DNA of 64,000 bases. It comes from an uncultured Chloroflexales bacterium. Lineage in GTDB: Bacteria > Chloroflexota > Chloroflexia > Chloroflexales > Chloroflexaceae. The notes under the pieces were generated by a model. It saw nothing but the letters and a program-made list of their open reading frames with translations, did not search any database and had not been told where the DNA came from. The stretch is taken from positions 16,049 through 80,048 of the forward strand of contig CAKZSI010000072.1 of assembly GCA_937918935.1 (NCBI GenBank), given 5' to 3'. The translations under genes were made by a program, and so were the position numbers. Shown piece after piece: positions 45,405-52,973 of this stretch (positions are counted from its first letter, which is position 1; each line of letters opens with the position of its first letter).

Positions 45405-45419
45405 AACCCCCAACCCCCT

Positions 45420-45448
45420 TTGCCTTTCCCCACGAGTTGCCCTATAAT
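45420..45448 (+). promoter_or_regulatory. Consensus promoter for the plus-strand glycosyltransferase operon
   Basis: TTGCCT (45420-45425), exactly 17 bases, TATAAT (45443-45448). The transcript would start near 45455 and run about 200 bases, through the palindromic element, before the ATG at 45658. Confidence 0.75.
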
Positions 45449-45470
45449 GCCGGCGGTCTGCATACTGCTA

Positions 45471-45626
45471 CAATGAGACTTCGTCTCGGCGGGGGTTGTG
45501 GGGGCCTGCGGCCCCCCGCGAGATTTCCTGTTCCGGTGCGCCGTGGCGTAGCCGCATCGCACCAGAACGGGACTTTCGGAGGGGCTGCGCCCCTCCGAAC
45601 CCCCCCTCTGAGGGGAAGTCTCGTTG
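45471..45626. mobile_element. 156-bp near-complete palindrome (MITE-like) in the leader of the glycosyltransferase operon
   Basis: The ends CAATGAGACTTC (45471-45482) and GAAGTCTCGTTG (45615-45626) are inverted copies with one mismatch. Going inward, CGGCGGGGGTT pairs with AACCCCCCCTCTG, GTTCCGGTGCG (near 45530) with CGCACCAGAAC (near 45560), and the centre is near 45548. Side hairpins are GGGGGCC-TGC-GGCCCCC (45500-45516) and TTCGGAGGGGC-TGC-GCCCCTCCGAA (45575-45599). No gene fits inside. RNA from the promoter at 45420 would fold it into one long hairpin or a cruciform-like multi-stem. Confidence 0.75.
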
Positions 45627-45657
45627 TCGTAATACGGCAACACACCACGGAAGTGCC

Positions 45658-46731
45658 ATGAAGGTGCTGTTTATATGCGGGCGAGAACCGGAATACGTTC
45701 GCAATCAGATTATTCTTAGATCTTTACATCAGTTTGCGGAAGTTAACGCAATTACCGATAGCGGGAAAACCTATCCAGGTCGGCATCTGCGCCTGTTGTT
45801 CAAACTACTTTCAGGCTATCGCGATCATGACATTGTCTTCGTCGGGTTTTATGGCTATCTGCTCGTACCGCTGTTGCGCCTGCTGAGCCGAAAACCGATT
45901 ATTTTCGACGCATATCTTTCAACGTACAACACGCTGTGTTTTGACCGTCGCGTGGTTAAACCAGACTCGCTCCTGGGCAGACTGGTGTTCTTGATGGATC
46001 GCCTGGCATGCCGCCTGGCCGATGTTGTCATCCTCGATACACGCGCCCATAGCGCCTACTTTTCCAACCTGTACCATCTCCCGCCCGAGAAGTTCCGCGT
46101 GCTTTATCTCGGCTACGACGAAGAACTCTTCTACCCCCGCAGCGCGCCGCCTGAGCGCCCGTTCCGCGTATTCTACTACGGCTCCTTTCTGCCGCTGCAA
46201 GGAATCGAGTATGTGGTGCGGGCGGCCAAGTTGCTGGAAGACGAGCCCGACATCGTCTTCCAGATCGCCGGCGACGGCATGCGCTCCGGCGAGATTCGCG
46301 CCCTTGCCGAGTCGTTGAACTGCAAGAACATCGGCTTTCTCGGCTGGATTCCTTACCATCAACTGCCCGACGCCATCGCCCAGGCTTCAGTATGTCTGGG
46401 CGGGCATTTCTCCGATACCGCCAGGGCCCAGCAGGTGATCGCCACCAAGACGTTTCAGTTTCTCGGCATGGCCAAGCCGACCATTGTCGGCGACAATCCT
46501 GCCAATACCGAGATCTTCACCCACGGCGAACACGTGTACATGTGCCGCGTGGCCGATCCGCGCTCACTGGTTGACGCCATCCTCACCCTGCGCGCCAACC
46601 GCGCCCTGCGCGAGAAGATCGCCTGGGGCGGCTACCGCCATTCTATCGAACGCTACAGCAGCGCGCGTATCGGCGCGACGCTCCACGATATTCTGCGAGA
46701 AGCGCATGCGGCTGTGCCTGGTGAGTCTTGA
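45658..46731 (+). CDS. Family 4-type glycosyltransferase
   Basis: The protein (357 aa) has a GT-B fold. The N-terminal half begins MKVLFICGREPEYVRNQIIL, and the C-terminal donor half has FRVFYYGSFLPLQGIEYVVRAAKLL, FQIAGDGMRSGEIRAL, NIGFLGWIPYHQLPDAIAQA and the FLGMAKPTIVGDNPANTEIF segment. These match GT4 retaining transferases, although the usual E-x7-E is degenerate. The first 300-400 bases are noticeably A/T-richer than all neighbouring genes, which suggests a mosaic or acquired origin. The next glycosyltransferase starts inside its last 26 bases, so translation is coupled. ATG at 45658 has GGAAGTGCC upstream. Confidence 0.85.
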   Translation: MKVLFICGREPEYVRNQIILRSLHQFAEVNAITDSGKTYPGRHLRLLFKLLSGYRDHDIVFVGFYGYLLVPLLRLLSRKPIIFDAYLSTYNTLCFDRRVVKPDSLLGRLVFLMDRLACRLADVVILDTRAHSAYFSNLYHLPPEKFRVLYLGYDEELFYPRSAPPERPFRVFYYGSFLPLQGIEYVVRAAKLLEDEPDIVFQIAGDGMRSGEIRALAESLNCKNIGFLGWIPYHQLPDAIAQASVCLGGHFSDTARAQQVIATKTFQFLGMAKPTIVGDNPANTEIFTHGEHVYMCRVADPRSLVDAILTLRANRALREKIAWGGYRHSIERYSSARIGATLHDILREAHAAVPGES

Positions 46732-47869
46732 TTTCGCCCCGGCGCGCACCTCGGGTCTGACCATTTACGCCGAGCGGCTGGCCCGCCTCCTGGCAAACCA
46801 CGGGCACGCGGTCACGGTCGTCGCCGCGCGCCGTCCTGGTCTCCCCGGGCAGACCTTCGCCGACGGTATCGCGGTTGAACGCCTGCCCATCGGGCGTAGC
46901 GACTGGATCGGCTACGGCCTGCACGCCGCGCGCCACGTCGCGCGACGCCGGGCCAGGGGCGAGCTTGATCTGGTCCACTTCCTGGACGTGCATTTCGCCT
47001 GGGCCTACCGCGGCCCCTTCGTGGCCAGCCTGCTACAGTCGTTTCGGCAGCGCCTCACCGCCGATGGCGGCCAACCCTACGCTTCCTCGTGGCCCAACCG
47101 GGTGTTCCGGCGAGCCTACTACAACGGCGCGTTGCGCTGGATGGAGCGCCCGGCCCTGCGCCGCGCCGGGGCGCTGGTCTCCTTGAGCGAGGCGACCCGC
47201 CAGGAGTTCGCGCGGCACTACCACATCCGGCCCGAGCGCATTATCCTCACGCCACCCTCGATTGACACCGCGCGCTTCGCCCCTCCACCTGCGGAGGCGG
47301 TCGCCGCCCTGCGCCGGCGCCTGGGTCTGGAGGGCCGACGTGTGCTGCTGCACGTCGGCTTCTCCACCCCGCGCAAGGGCCTGGAGTACCTGGTCGCCGC
47401 CCTGCCCGCCCTGCCCCCCGACGCGCGCCTGGTGCTGGTCGGCACGTGGGAGCCGGGATACCGCGAGAAGGTGCGGGCTGCGGCAGGCGCGGCCTGGGAA
47501 CGGGTGCTCGAAACCGGCAGCGTGCCCGACGCCGAGATGCCGCTCTACTTCGCCCTCGCGGAGATGCTGACGCTCCCCTCGCTGCTCGAAGGCTTCGGCC
47601 TGCCCGCGCTCGAAGCCATGGCCTGCGGAACGCCGGTGATCGCCACCACGACCGGCGCGCTGCCCGAGGTGGTTGGCCCCTGCGGCATCCTGGTTCCCCC
47701 ACGGGACACGCCGGCTCTGGTCGCAGCGATCCGCGCCCTGCTGGACGATGAACCGCGCCGCACGCACCTGGCCCGTTGCGGGCGCGAGCGCGCCTGCACG
47801 GCCTTCTCGCCCGAACGCGAGTACACCACGCTTATGCAGGCCTACCGGCGGATGACAGATGTGATGTAA
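46706..47869 (+). CDS. Family 4 glycosyltransferase
   Basis: The protein (387 aa) is a GT-B enzyme: N-terminal FAPARTSGLTIYAERLARLLA acceptor loop, hinge SLSEATRQEFARHYHIRPERI, and donor half with LLHVGFSTPRKGLEYLVAALPAL and LVGTWEPGYREK. LPSLLEGFGLPALEAMACGTPVIATTTGALPEV, the canonical E-x7-E nucleotide-sugar region, completes it. It overlaps the preceding glycosyltransferase by 26 bases and is followed after 71 bases, with a family C palindrome in the gap, by a GT-C protein. The products therefore probably act on the same glycan. Confidence 0.92.
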   Translation: MRLCLVSLDFAPARTSGLTIYAERLARLLANHGHAVTVVAARRPGLPGQTFADGIAVERLPIGRSDWIGYGLHAARHVARRRARGELDLVHFLDVHFAWAYRGPFVASLLQSFRQRLTADGGQPYASSWPNRVFRRAYYNGALRWMERPALRRAGALVSLSEATRQEFARHYHIRPERIILTPPSIDTARFAPPPAEAVAALRRRLGLEGRRVLLHVGFSTPRKGLEYLVAALPALPPDARLVLVGTWEPGYREKVRAAAGAAWERVLETGSVPDAEMPLYFALAEMLTLPSLLEGFGLPALEAMACGTPVIATTTGALPEVVGPCGILVPPRDTPALVAAIRALLDDEPRRTHLARCGRERACTAFSPEREYTTLMQAYRRMTDVM

Positions 47870-47940
47870 CATCACTCAGGTGATAAGAGAGTTTCCTGGG
47901 AAGGCAAACCCTCCCGGACCCTGCCCTCCGAACTGTCTCT

Positions 47941-49902
47941 ATGCTGCACTTGCTCTGGCATCTCATCGGCGCGAGCGCGCTCACGGCCCTGATCGGCGGC
48001 GCGGCCCTCGGCTTCGGCGCCCTGGCCCTGCGCCCTCTGCGCCTGCCGGGCGTGACCCGCGCCGAGCGCCTGCTCTTCGCCCTTGGCGCGGGCGCGGCCA
48101 CCCTTTCCCTGCTGATGCTCCTGATCGGCGCCCTGGGCCTGATCTCCCCGCCGGTGATCATCACGCTTCTGCTCTCCGGTCTCGCCTTTGCCATCAACCC
48201 GCGCGAGGGCCGGTGGGCACTGCTCCCCGCCTGGCTCCGGGGACGGGGGCCTACCGCGGGCCACGCTGACAACGCGCAACCTGAAGCGCCTGCCGCCGAA
48301 GTGGACCTCGTGGAGCGAGGCGTCTGGGTGGGATTGCTGGCGGTCATCGCCCTTCCCCTGGGGTACGGCCTCTTCGCGCACGCCCTGCTCCCTCCGACAG
48401 ACTACGACGTCGTGGCGTACCATTTCGCCATTCCCCGGCTCTACGCGGAGGCTGGCCGGATCGTCTATCTGCCCTACGTGCTGCACTCCAACTGGCCCCT
48501 CGGCACGGAGATGCTGTTTCTGATTGGCCTGCGGCTGGGCTCCGAGAGTGCGGCCCAGATGGTTACCCTCGGCTTCGCGCTGATCCTCTGCGCGGCGCTG
48601 GCGCTCTTCGGCGAGCGCTGGCTGCCGCGTGGCAGCGGCTGGCTGGCGGTGGCGATCTTTTGCGCCATGCCCATGGCGCTGCGGCTGGCCGGCACCGGCC
48701 TGGTGGAGATGCCCCTGGCCTGCTATACCTTCCTGGCCCTCTACGCCCTGTGGCACTGGCGCCAGAGCCACGCCCGGGGCTGGTTGCTGCTCTCGGCGGG
48801 AATGGCCGGCGCCGCAGCGGCCACCAAGCTCAACGGCGCCGCCACGGCGCTGATCTTCGCGACCCTGGCCGCCGTCCTCGTTGCCCGCGAGGGCCGTCCG
48901 TGGCGCGCCGCGGGCCTCTTCGCCGGCTACGGGCTGATCAGCTTCCTGGTAGTGCTGCCCTGGTACCTCAAAGCCTGGGTCCACACCGGGAACCCGATCT
49001 GGCCCTTCCTCTACCCCCTGCTGGGCGGGCGCAACTGGGACGAACTGGGCAGCGTCTACCTCATCGGCTACCTGCGCACGACCAACATGGACCCCACCGT
49101 CGCTAACTGGCTCACCGGGCTGTGGCAGGTGACCCGCGCCAACGGGCGCTTCGGCTCCTTCCTGCTCGGACCTTACGCGCTGGCGCTGCTGCCGCTGGGG
49201 CTGTTTCCCCTGGTCTGGCGCCCGACCCTGCGGCCCCTCCTCGCGCTCCTCGGTCTGAGCCTGCTGGCCTTCTACAGCTTCTGGTTCCTGTTGACCCACC
49301 AGACGCGTTTTCTCCTGCCCGCTATGCCCTTCGCGATCTTGTTCGGCGCCGCCGGGGTGGCCTGGGTATGCGGGAACGTCCGACGACCGTTGCGCGTGGC
49401 CATGCTGGGGGGGCTGCTCGTATGGCTGCTCGCGGGCGCGTGGATCTTCGACGGCCACCAGCGTGAAACAGCCCGGCGCGCCCTGCCCTACCTGCTGGGC
49501 CAGGTTGACCGCGAGACCTACCTGACCAGCGTGTACGACGATTATCCCGCCTATGCCTATCTGAACCATCATCTCGCCCCCGAAGCCCGCGTTCTCCTGG
49601 CACCAATGGATGTTCGTGGCTACTACCTGGACCCGGCCTACCTCTGGGCCAACGCCATCGGACAACGCTACCTGCGGCTCGAACAACTGGACGACGCCGA
49701 TGCCCTCTACGCCGAGTTGCAACGCCACGGCATCAGCCACGTGTTGATGAACACCCGCTTTGTAATCCAGGACATTCCCTACCAGGAGCACATCAATACC
49801 CTGCTGAACGGCCTGGTGGAGCGTTACGGGCGCCTCCTGTACGAACGCGGGGCCTCGCGCGTGTACGCCCTCGATAGACCGGACACAGCCAGGCTGAGGT
49901 AG
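47941..49902 (+). CDS. GT-C type membrane glycosyltransferase-like protein
   Basis: The protein (653 aa) has about twelve hydrophobic helices. After the second block the outer loop reads LLPPTDYDVVAYHFAIPRLYAEAG, with acidic residues in the place of the catalytic Asp of GT-C transferases (ArnT/PMT-like). Later LVEMPLACYTFLALYALW, AAAATKLNGAATALIF and VVLPWYLKAWVHTGNPIWPFLYP are typical of dolichyl- or polyprenyl-phosphate-sugar using enzymes. The C-terminal soluble part ends in HGISHVLMNTRFV. It would transfer a sugar outside the membrane. ATG at 47941 lacks a strong ribosome site. Confidence 0.8.
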   Translation: MLHLLWHLIGASALTALIGGAALGFGALALRPLRLPGVTRAERLLFALGAGAATLSLLMLLIGALGLISPPVIITLLLSGLAFAINPREGRWALLPAWLRGRGPTAGHADNAQPEAPAAEVDLVERGVWVGLLAVIALPLGYGLFAHALLPPTDYDVVAYHFAIPRLYAEAGRIVYLPYVLHSNWPLGTEMLFLIGLRLGSESAAQMVTLGFALILCAALALFGERWLPRGSGWLAVAIFCAMPMALRLAGTGLVEMPLACYTFLALYALWHWRQSHARGWLLLSAGMAGAAAATKLNGAATALIFATLAAVLVAREGRPWRAAGLFAGYGLISFLVVLPWYLKAWVHTGNPIWPFLYPLLGGRNWDELGSVYLIGYLRTTNMDPTVANWLTGLWQVTRANGRFGSFLLGPYALALLPLGLFPLVWRPTLRPLLALLGLSLLAFYSFWFLLTHQTRFLLPAMPFAILFGAAGVAWVCGNVRRPLRVAMLGGLLVWLLAGAWIFDGHQRETARRALPYLLGQVDRETYLTSVYDDYPAYAYLNHHLAPEARVLLAPMDVRGYYLDPAYLWANAIGQRYLRLEQLDDADALYAELQRHGISHVLMNTRFVIQDIPYQEHINTLLNGLVERYGRLLYERGASRVYALDRPDTARLR

Positions 49903-49904
49903 CC

Positions 49905-50876
49905 GTGCAGCACATCGTGACGAGCGACATCCCGCTAGAATACACTCCCTGCCCGCTGTGCGGCTCGACCGGCTACCGGGAATGCTACCGTCTCCCCGAT
50001 CTGGCCCTCGAGCGCCCTGGCGCCTTTACCCTGGTGGAGTGCGCTACGTGTGGACTGCTCTACCAGAACCCGCGACCAACCCCGGAAGCCATTGGCGCCT
50101 TTTATCCGCCCGAATACGCCCCCTTCGAGGCGCCGCCCTGGGCCGATCCGCGACCGCTTCGCCGGCTCGCACATCTCTACGGGCTGAAAAAACGCTGGCG
50201 AGTCGTCGAACGCTACGCCCCAACTCGCGCGGGCCAGCGCGCGATCCTCGACGTCGGTTGCGCGACCGGGCTGTTTCTGGCCGCGGGGAGCGACGCCTGG
50301 GAAAAGACCGGGGTGGAACTGTCGGCTTATGCCGCCGCATACGCCCGGAGCCGCTTCGGTCTCCGGGTCCACACCGGCGCCCTGGAGGACGCGCCCCTGG
50401 AGGAGCAGCGGTTCGACGTGGTAACTATGTGGGACGTGCTGGAGCATCTCCATGATCCCCTCGGCAGCCTGCGGCGGGTGCGCGCCCTGTTGCGGCCCGA
50501 CGGGGTGCTGGTGGCCCGCGTGCCCAACCGCTCCGCCGTGGAGGCGCGCTGGTTCGGCGGGGCCTGGGCCGGCTTCGACCAGCCGCGTCACATGGTCGTG
50601 CCCGATCGCGCCACGCTGACCATGCTGCTCGAACGCGCCGGCCTGCGGGTCGTGGCGCTGCCGCCAATGGGCGGCAGCTATGCTATGCTAGTTCTGAGCT
50701 GGAACTTCTGGCTCAACTGGCACATGAGCGACGGCTGGCGCCGCCGGCTCGCACAGCGCGTGATTGACAACCTGGCGGTGCGTCTGGCGCTGCTGCCCGC
50801 CATCTGGTTCATGGAGCATTACCTGGGCCCTGGCTCGTCGCTCACCGTCGTTGCCCAACCAGGATGTGAGAGATAG
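49905..50876 (+). CDS. Class I SAM methyltransferase with N-terminal zinc ribbon
   Basis: The protein (323 aa) opens with a zinc-ribbon-like CPLCGSTGYRECYRL ... LVECATCGLLYQNPRP and an aromatic linker, a head found on sugar or glycan methyltransferases. The core shows ILDVGCATGLFLAAGSDAW (motif I), VTMWDVLEHLHDPLGSLRRV and LRPDGVLVARVPN. A C-terminal hydrophobic stretch may touch the membrane. GTG at 49905, two bases after the GT-C stop, has GAGG upstream, so the genes are coupled. Position in the cluster suggests methylation of a glycan; the substrate is inferred. Confidence 0.87.
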   Translation: MQHIVTSDIPLEYTPCPLCGSTGYRECYRLPDLALERPGAFTLVECATCGLLYQNPRPTPEAIGAFYPPEYAPFEAPPWADPRPLRRLAHLYGLKKRWRVVERYAPTRAGQRAILDVGCATGLFLAAGSDAWEKTGVELSAYAAAYARSRFGLRVHTGALEDAPLEEQRFDVVTMWDVLEHLHDPLGSLRRVRALLRPDGVLVARVPNRSAVEARWFGGAWAGFDQPRHMVVPDRATLTMLLERAGLRVVALPPMGGSYAMLVLSWNFWLNWHMSDGWRRRLAQRVIDNLAVRLALLPAIWFMEHYLGPGSSLTVVAQPGCER

Positions 50877-50902
50877 ACAACCGAAGCCCGCCTGACAATC
50901 CG

Positions 50903-50948
50903 CTCTACACCTCCGCAACTCCTCTGCCGGTCGCGTGGAGGTGTAGAG
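50903..50948. repeat. 12-bp inverted repeat with 22-base loop
   Basis: CTCTACACCTCC (50903-50914) and GGAGGTGTAGAG (50937-50948) are perfect inverses, 17 bases ahead of the flippase-like gene. A related GTGGAGGT...ACCTCCAC pair occurs at 60851-60882. GGAGCCACGGGA near 50953 may be the ribosome site. Confidence 0.6.
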
Positions 50949-50964
50949 CCGTGGAGCCACGGGA

Positions 50965-51897
50965 ATGCTCAAAACGCTCTGGAAGAACGGACGACTGATC
51001 GGCCATAACGTTCACTGGCGCCGCATCACGCTCGTCCTGATCCTCGTGGCCAGTCCTGGCGCGGTGCTCTGGATCATCGTTCGCGACTGGTACAACCTGA
51101 CGACCTACGCCTGGCGCTTCGAGTGGGTCTACCTGGCACTAAGCGGGATCGCCTACGTTGGGGCACTGGCCCTGGCGATCGCCGCCTGGATCGTAATTAT
51201 GGCCGGGCTGCGCACACGCCTCCCCTGGAAAGAACACGGGCGCTACTTTCTGTATTCGTGGATGGCGCGGCGCCTGCCAACGCCAGCGCCCTTCGTCGCC
51301 AGTCGCGTTCTGCTGTACGAGCAGGCCGGGGTGGCCCGCCGCCTGAGCCTGGCCGGCATGCTCTGGGAACAACTGCTGCTCTTCGCGTCGGGAGGCTGGC
51401 TGGTGGTCATGCTCTTCCCGCTCACCCCCACGCTGAGCCAGCGCCTGCCGCTGGCACCGACGATCCTGCTGACGGTGATCTGCGCCGGTCTGGTGTTGCA
51501 GCCGCAGGTCCTGGCGCGCGGGGTGAACTGGCTATTGCGACGCTGGAAACGTGAACCACTCACCACCGTGCTGACCGTTCCCGGCGCCCTGACCGCCCTC
51601 GTCCTCCACACGTTGCTCTGGCTGAGCGGGGGAGTGATCTTTTTTCTGATGGTGCGTTCAATTTACCTGGTCAACTGGGAACTACTGCCGGTGTTCATCC
51701 AGATCTGGGTGGCCAGCGGCCTGATTGGCTACATCTCATTTTTCGTCCCCATTGTGCCCGGTGTGCGCGATATGAGCATGATCGCACTGCTGACCCTCGT
51801 CGTCCCGCTTTCGGTGGCGCTGATCATCGCTCTGCTGGTACGGCTGTGGATCACACTGAACGAGTTGTTCTGGGCCGTCGTGTTCTCGCGGTTATGA
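50965..51897 (+). CDS. Flippase-like integral membrane protein (AglD/LPG-synthase TM family)
   Basis: The protein (310 aa) has seven or eight helices and resembles the lysylphosphatidylglycerol-synthase-TM/UPF0104 superfamily: YFLYSWMARRLPTPAPFVASRVLLYEQAG, then LTALVLHTLLWLSGGVIFFLMV and GLIGYISFFVPIVPGVRDMSMIALL. The second segment (FVPIVPGVRDMSM) corresponds to the FxPGGxGxRE motif of the family, here altered. Members are thought to move or modify lipid-linked sugars. Placement among glycosyltransferases supports a role in lipid-linked glycan traffic; this is inference. Confidence 0.72.
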   Translation: MLKTLWKNGRLIGHNVHWRRITLVLILVASPGAVLWIIVRDWYNLTTYAWRFEWVYLALSGIAYVGALALAIAAWIVIMAGLRTRLPWKEHGRYFLYSWMARRLPTPAPFVASRVLLYEQAGVARRLSLAGMLWEQLLLFASGGWLVVMLFPLTPTLSQRLPLAPTILLTVICAGLVLQPQVLARGVNWLLRRWKREPLTTVLTVPGALTALVLHTLLWLSGGVIFFLMVRSIYLVNWELLPVFIQIWVASGLIGYISFFVPIVPGVRDMSMIALLTLVVPLSVALIIALLVRLWITLNELFWAVVFSRL

Positions 51898-51963
51898 ATA
51901 GGAAACATGGATGTTCCCGGGAGGGCCGCGCCCTCCCATTCTGCCACATCTGAAAGACTTTCT

Positions 51964-52722
51964 ATGCCCTGGCACCCGATCGAGATCCGCCATACTCAAA
52001 CCGAACAGGCCGAACAACGGGCATATGATCGGATCTACGTCGAGCGTGGTCTCCATCAGCGCGACTCGCTCTACCTCTGGTTCCTCGACCAGGTGCGCCG
52101 CTTCGCGCCGCCACCGGCGCGCCTGCTCGACATCTCGTGCGGCGAGGGGGACTTTCTGCGCTTTGCGCGCCGGGCGGGGTACAGCGTTACCGGCTTCGAT
52201 TTTTCGCTGGCCGCGCTCCGACGCCTCGACCAGCGCGGCGGCGCGAGCCTCCCCGTGGTTATGGCGAATGCCCAGATCCTGCCGTTTGCCGGGGCAAGTT
52301 TTGAGGTGATCACCAACATCGGCAGCCTTGAGCACTATTTCGACCCGGGTCAGGCGATCGCCGAAATGGCCCGCGTGTTGCGACCGGAGGGCGTGGCGAT
52401 CATCCTCGTCCCCAACGCCTACGGGATTTTCGGCAACGTCCTGCACGTCCTGCGCCACGGCGAGGTCTTCGACGACGGGCAACCCCTGCAACGCTACGCC
52501 ACCCGGCGTTCCTGGGAGCGCCTGCTGGCCGAACACGGGTTGATGGCCCGCCGGGTGCTGGTGCTGGAACGCCCCTTTCCGCGCACGGCGCGCGACTTCT
52601 GGTGGATGGCGCGGCGCCCGCACACCTTTGTGCGCGCCGTGTTCGGCGGCCTCGTGCCGGCCAATCTGGGTGACCAGTTGATCTTTGTGTGCACCCTGGC
52701 CCACCCGGACCTCAACCCGTGA
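51964..52722 (+). CDS. Class I SAM-dependent methyltransferase
   Basis: The protein (252 aa) has the class I core: LLDISCGEGDFLRFARRAGYSVTGFDFS (motif I and acidic loop), FEVITNIGSLEHYFDPGQAIAEMARVLRPEGVAIILVPN. The head EIRHTQTEQAEQRAYDRIYVERGLH is typical of glycan-cluster methyltransferases. ATG at 51964 was chosen; the frame extends 57 bases upstream through a family C palindrome (CCCGGGAGGGCCGCGCCCTC near 51915). It is the last of the uninterrupted plus-strand glycan run. The substrate is unknown. Confidence 0.85.
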   Translation: MPWHPIEIRHTQTEQAEQRAYDRIYVERGLHQRDSLYLWFLDQVRRFAPPPARLLDISCGEGDFLRFARRAGYSVTGFDFSLAALRRLDQRGGASLPVVMANAQILPFAGASFEVITNIGSLEHYFDPGQAIAEMARVLRPEGVAIILVPNAYGIFGNVLHVLRHGEVFDDGQPLQRYATRRSWERLLAEHGLMARRVLVLERPFPRTARDFWWMARRPHTFVRAVFGGLVPANLGDQLIFVCTLAHPDLNP

Positions 52723-52895
52723 GGTCCGCGTCCGGCGCTCTGCAAAACGCCGGGTATGCGCACCATCCTCGAAGAGAAGCCATAGAAACCAGAACGGTAC
52801 TACGCACAGGACCAGGGTACTACTACTTCCGGGTTATTCACCCCTGAACGCTGAAAATACCCGGAAAGCGTTAGCGCGTTGCTCCATGCGAGGTA

Positions 52896-52925
52896 TGGAC
52901 AACGCCCTCCACGCGCGGCTATGAT
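52896..52925 (+). promoter_or_regulatory. Promoter of the secreted repeat protein
   Basis: TGGACA (52896-52901), 18 bases, TATGAT (52920-52925). With the strong AAAGGAAAGGA ribosome site ahead of the ATG at 52974 this would give high expression from a leader of about 42 bases. Confidence 0.6.
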
Positions 52926-52973
52926 GGCATCGTGAAAGGCAGCCGTACGTCACACACAAAGGAAAGGATCGCC

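Noticed and set aside
47872..49791. 639-codon minus-strand open frame opposite the GT-C gene
   Set aside because: Composition is that of a shadow (Gln, Glu, Gly, Arg) and the plus strand encodes a plausible multi-helix protein.
49905..49908. ATG-only gene starts
   Set aside because: Several genes (msrQ, the 8168 desaturase, 22872, rpsF, 49905, 59146, 60255, 40260) clearly use GTG with ribosome sites or overlaps, so forcing ATG would truncate or mis-extend them.
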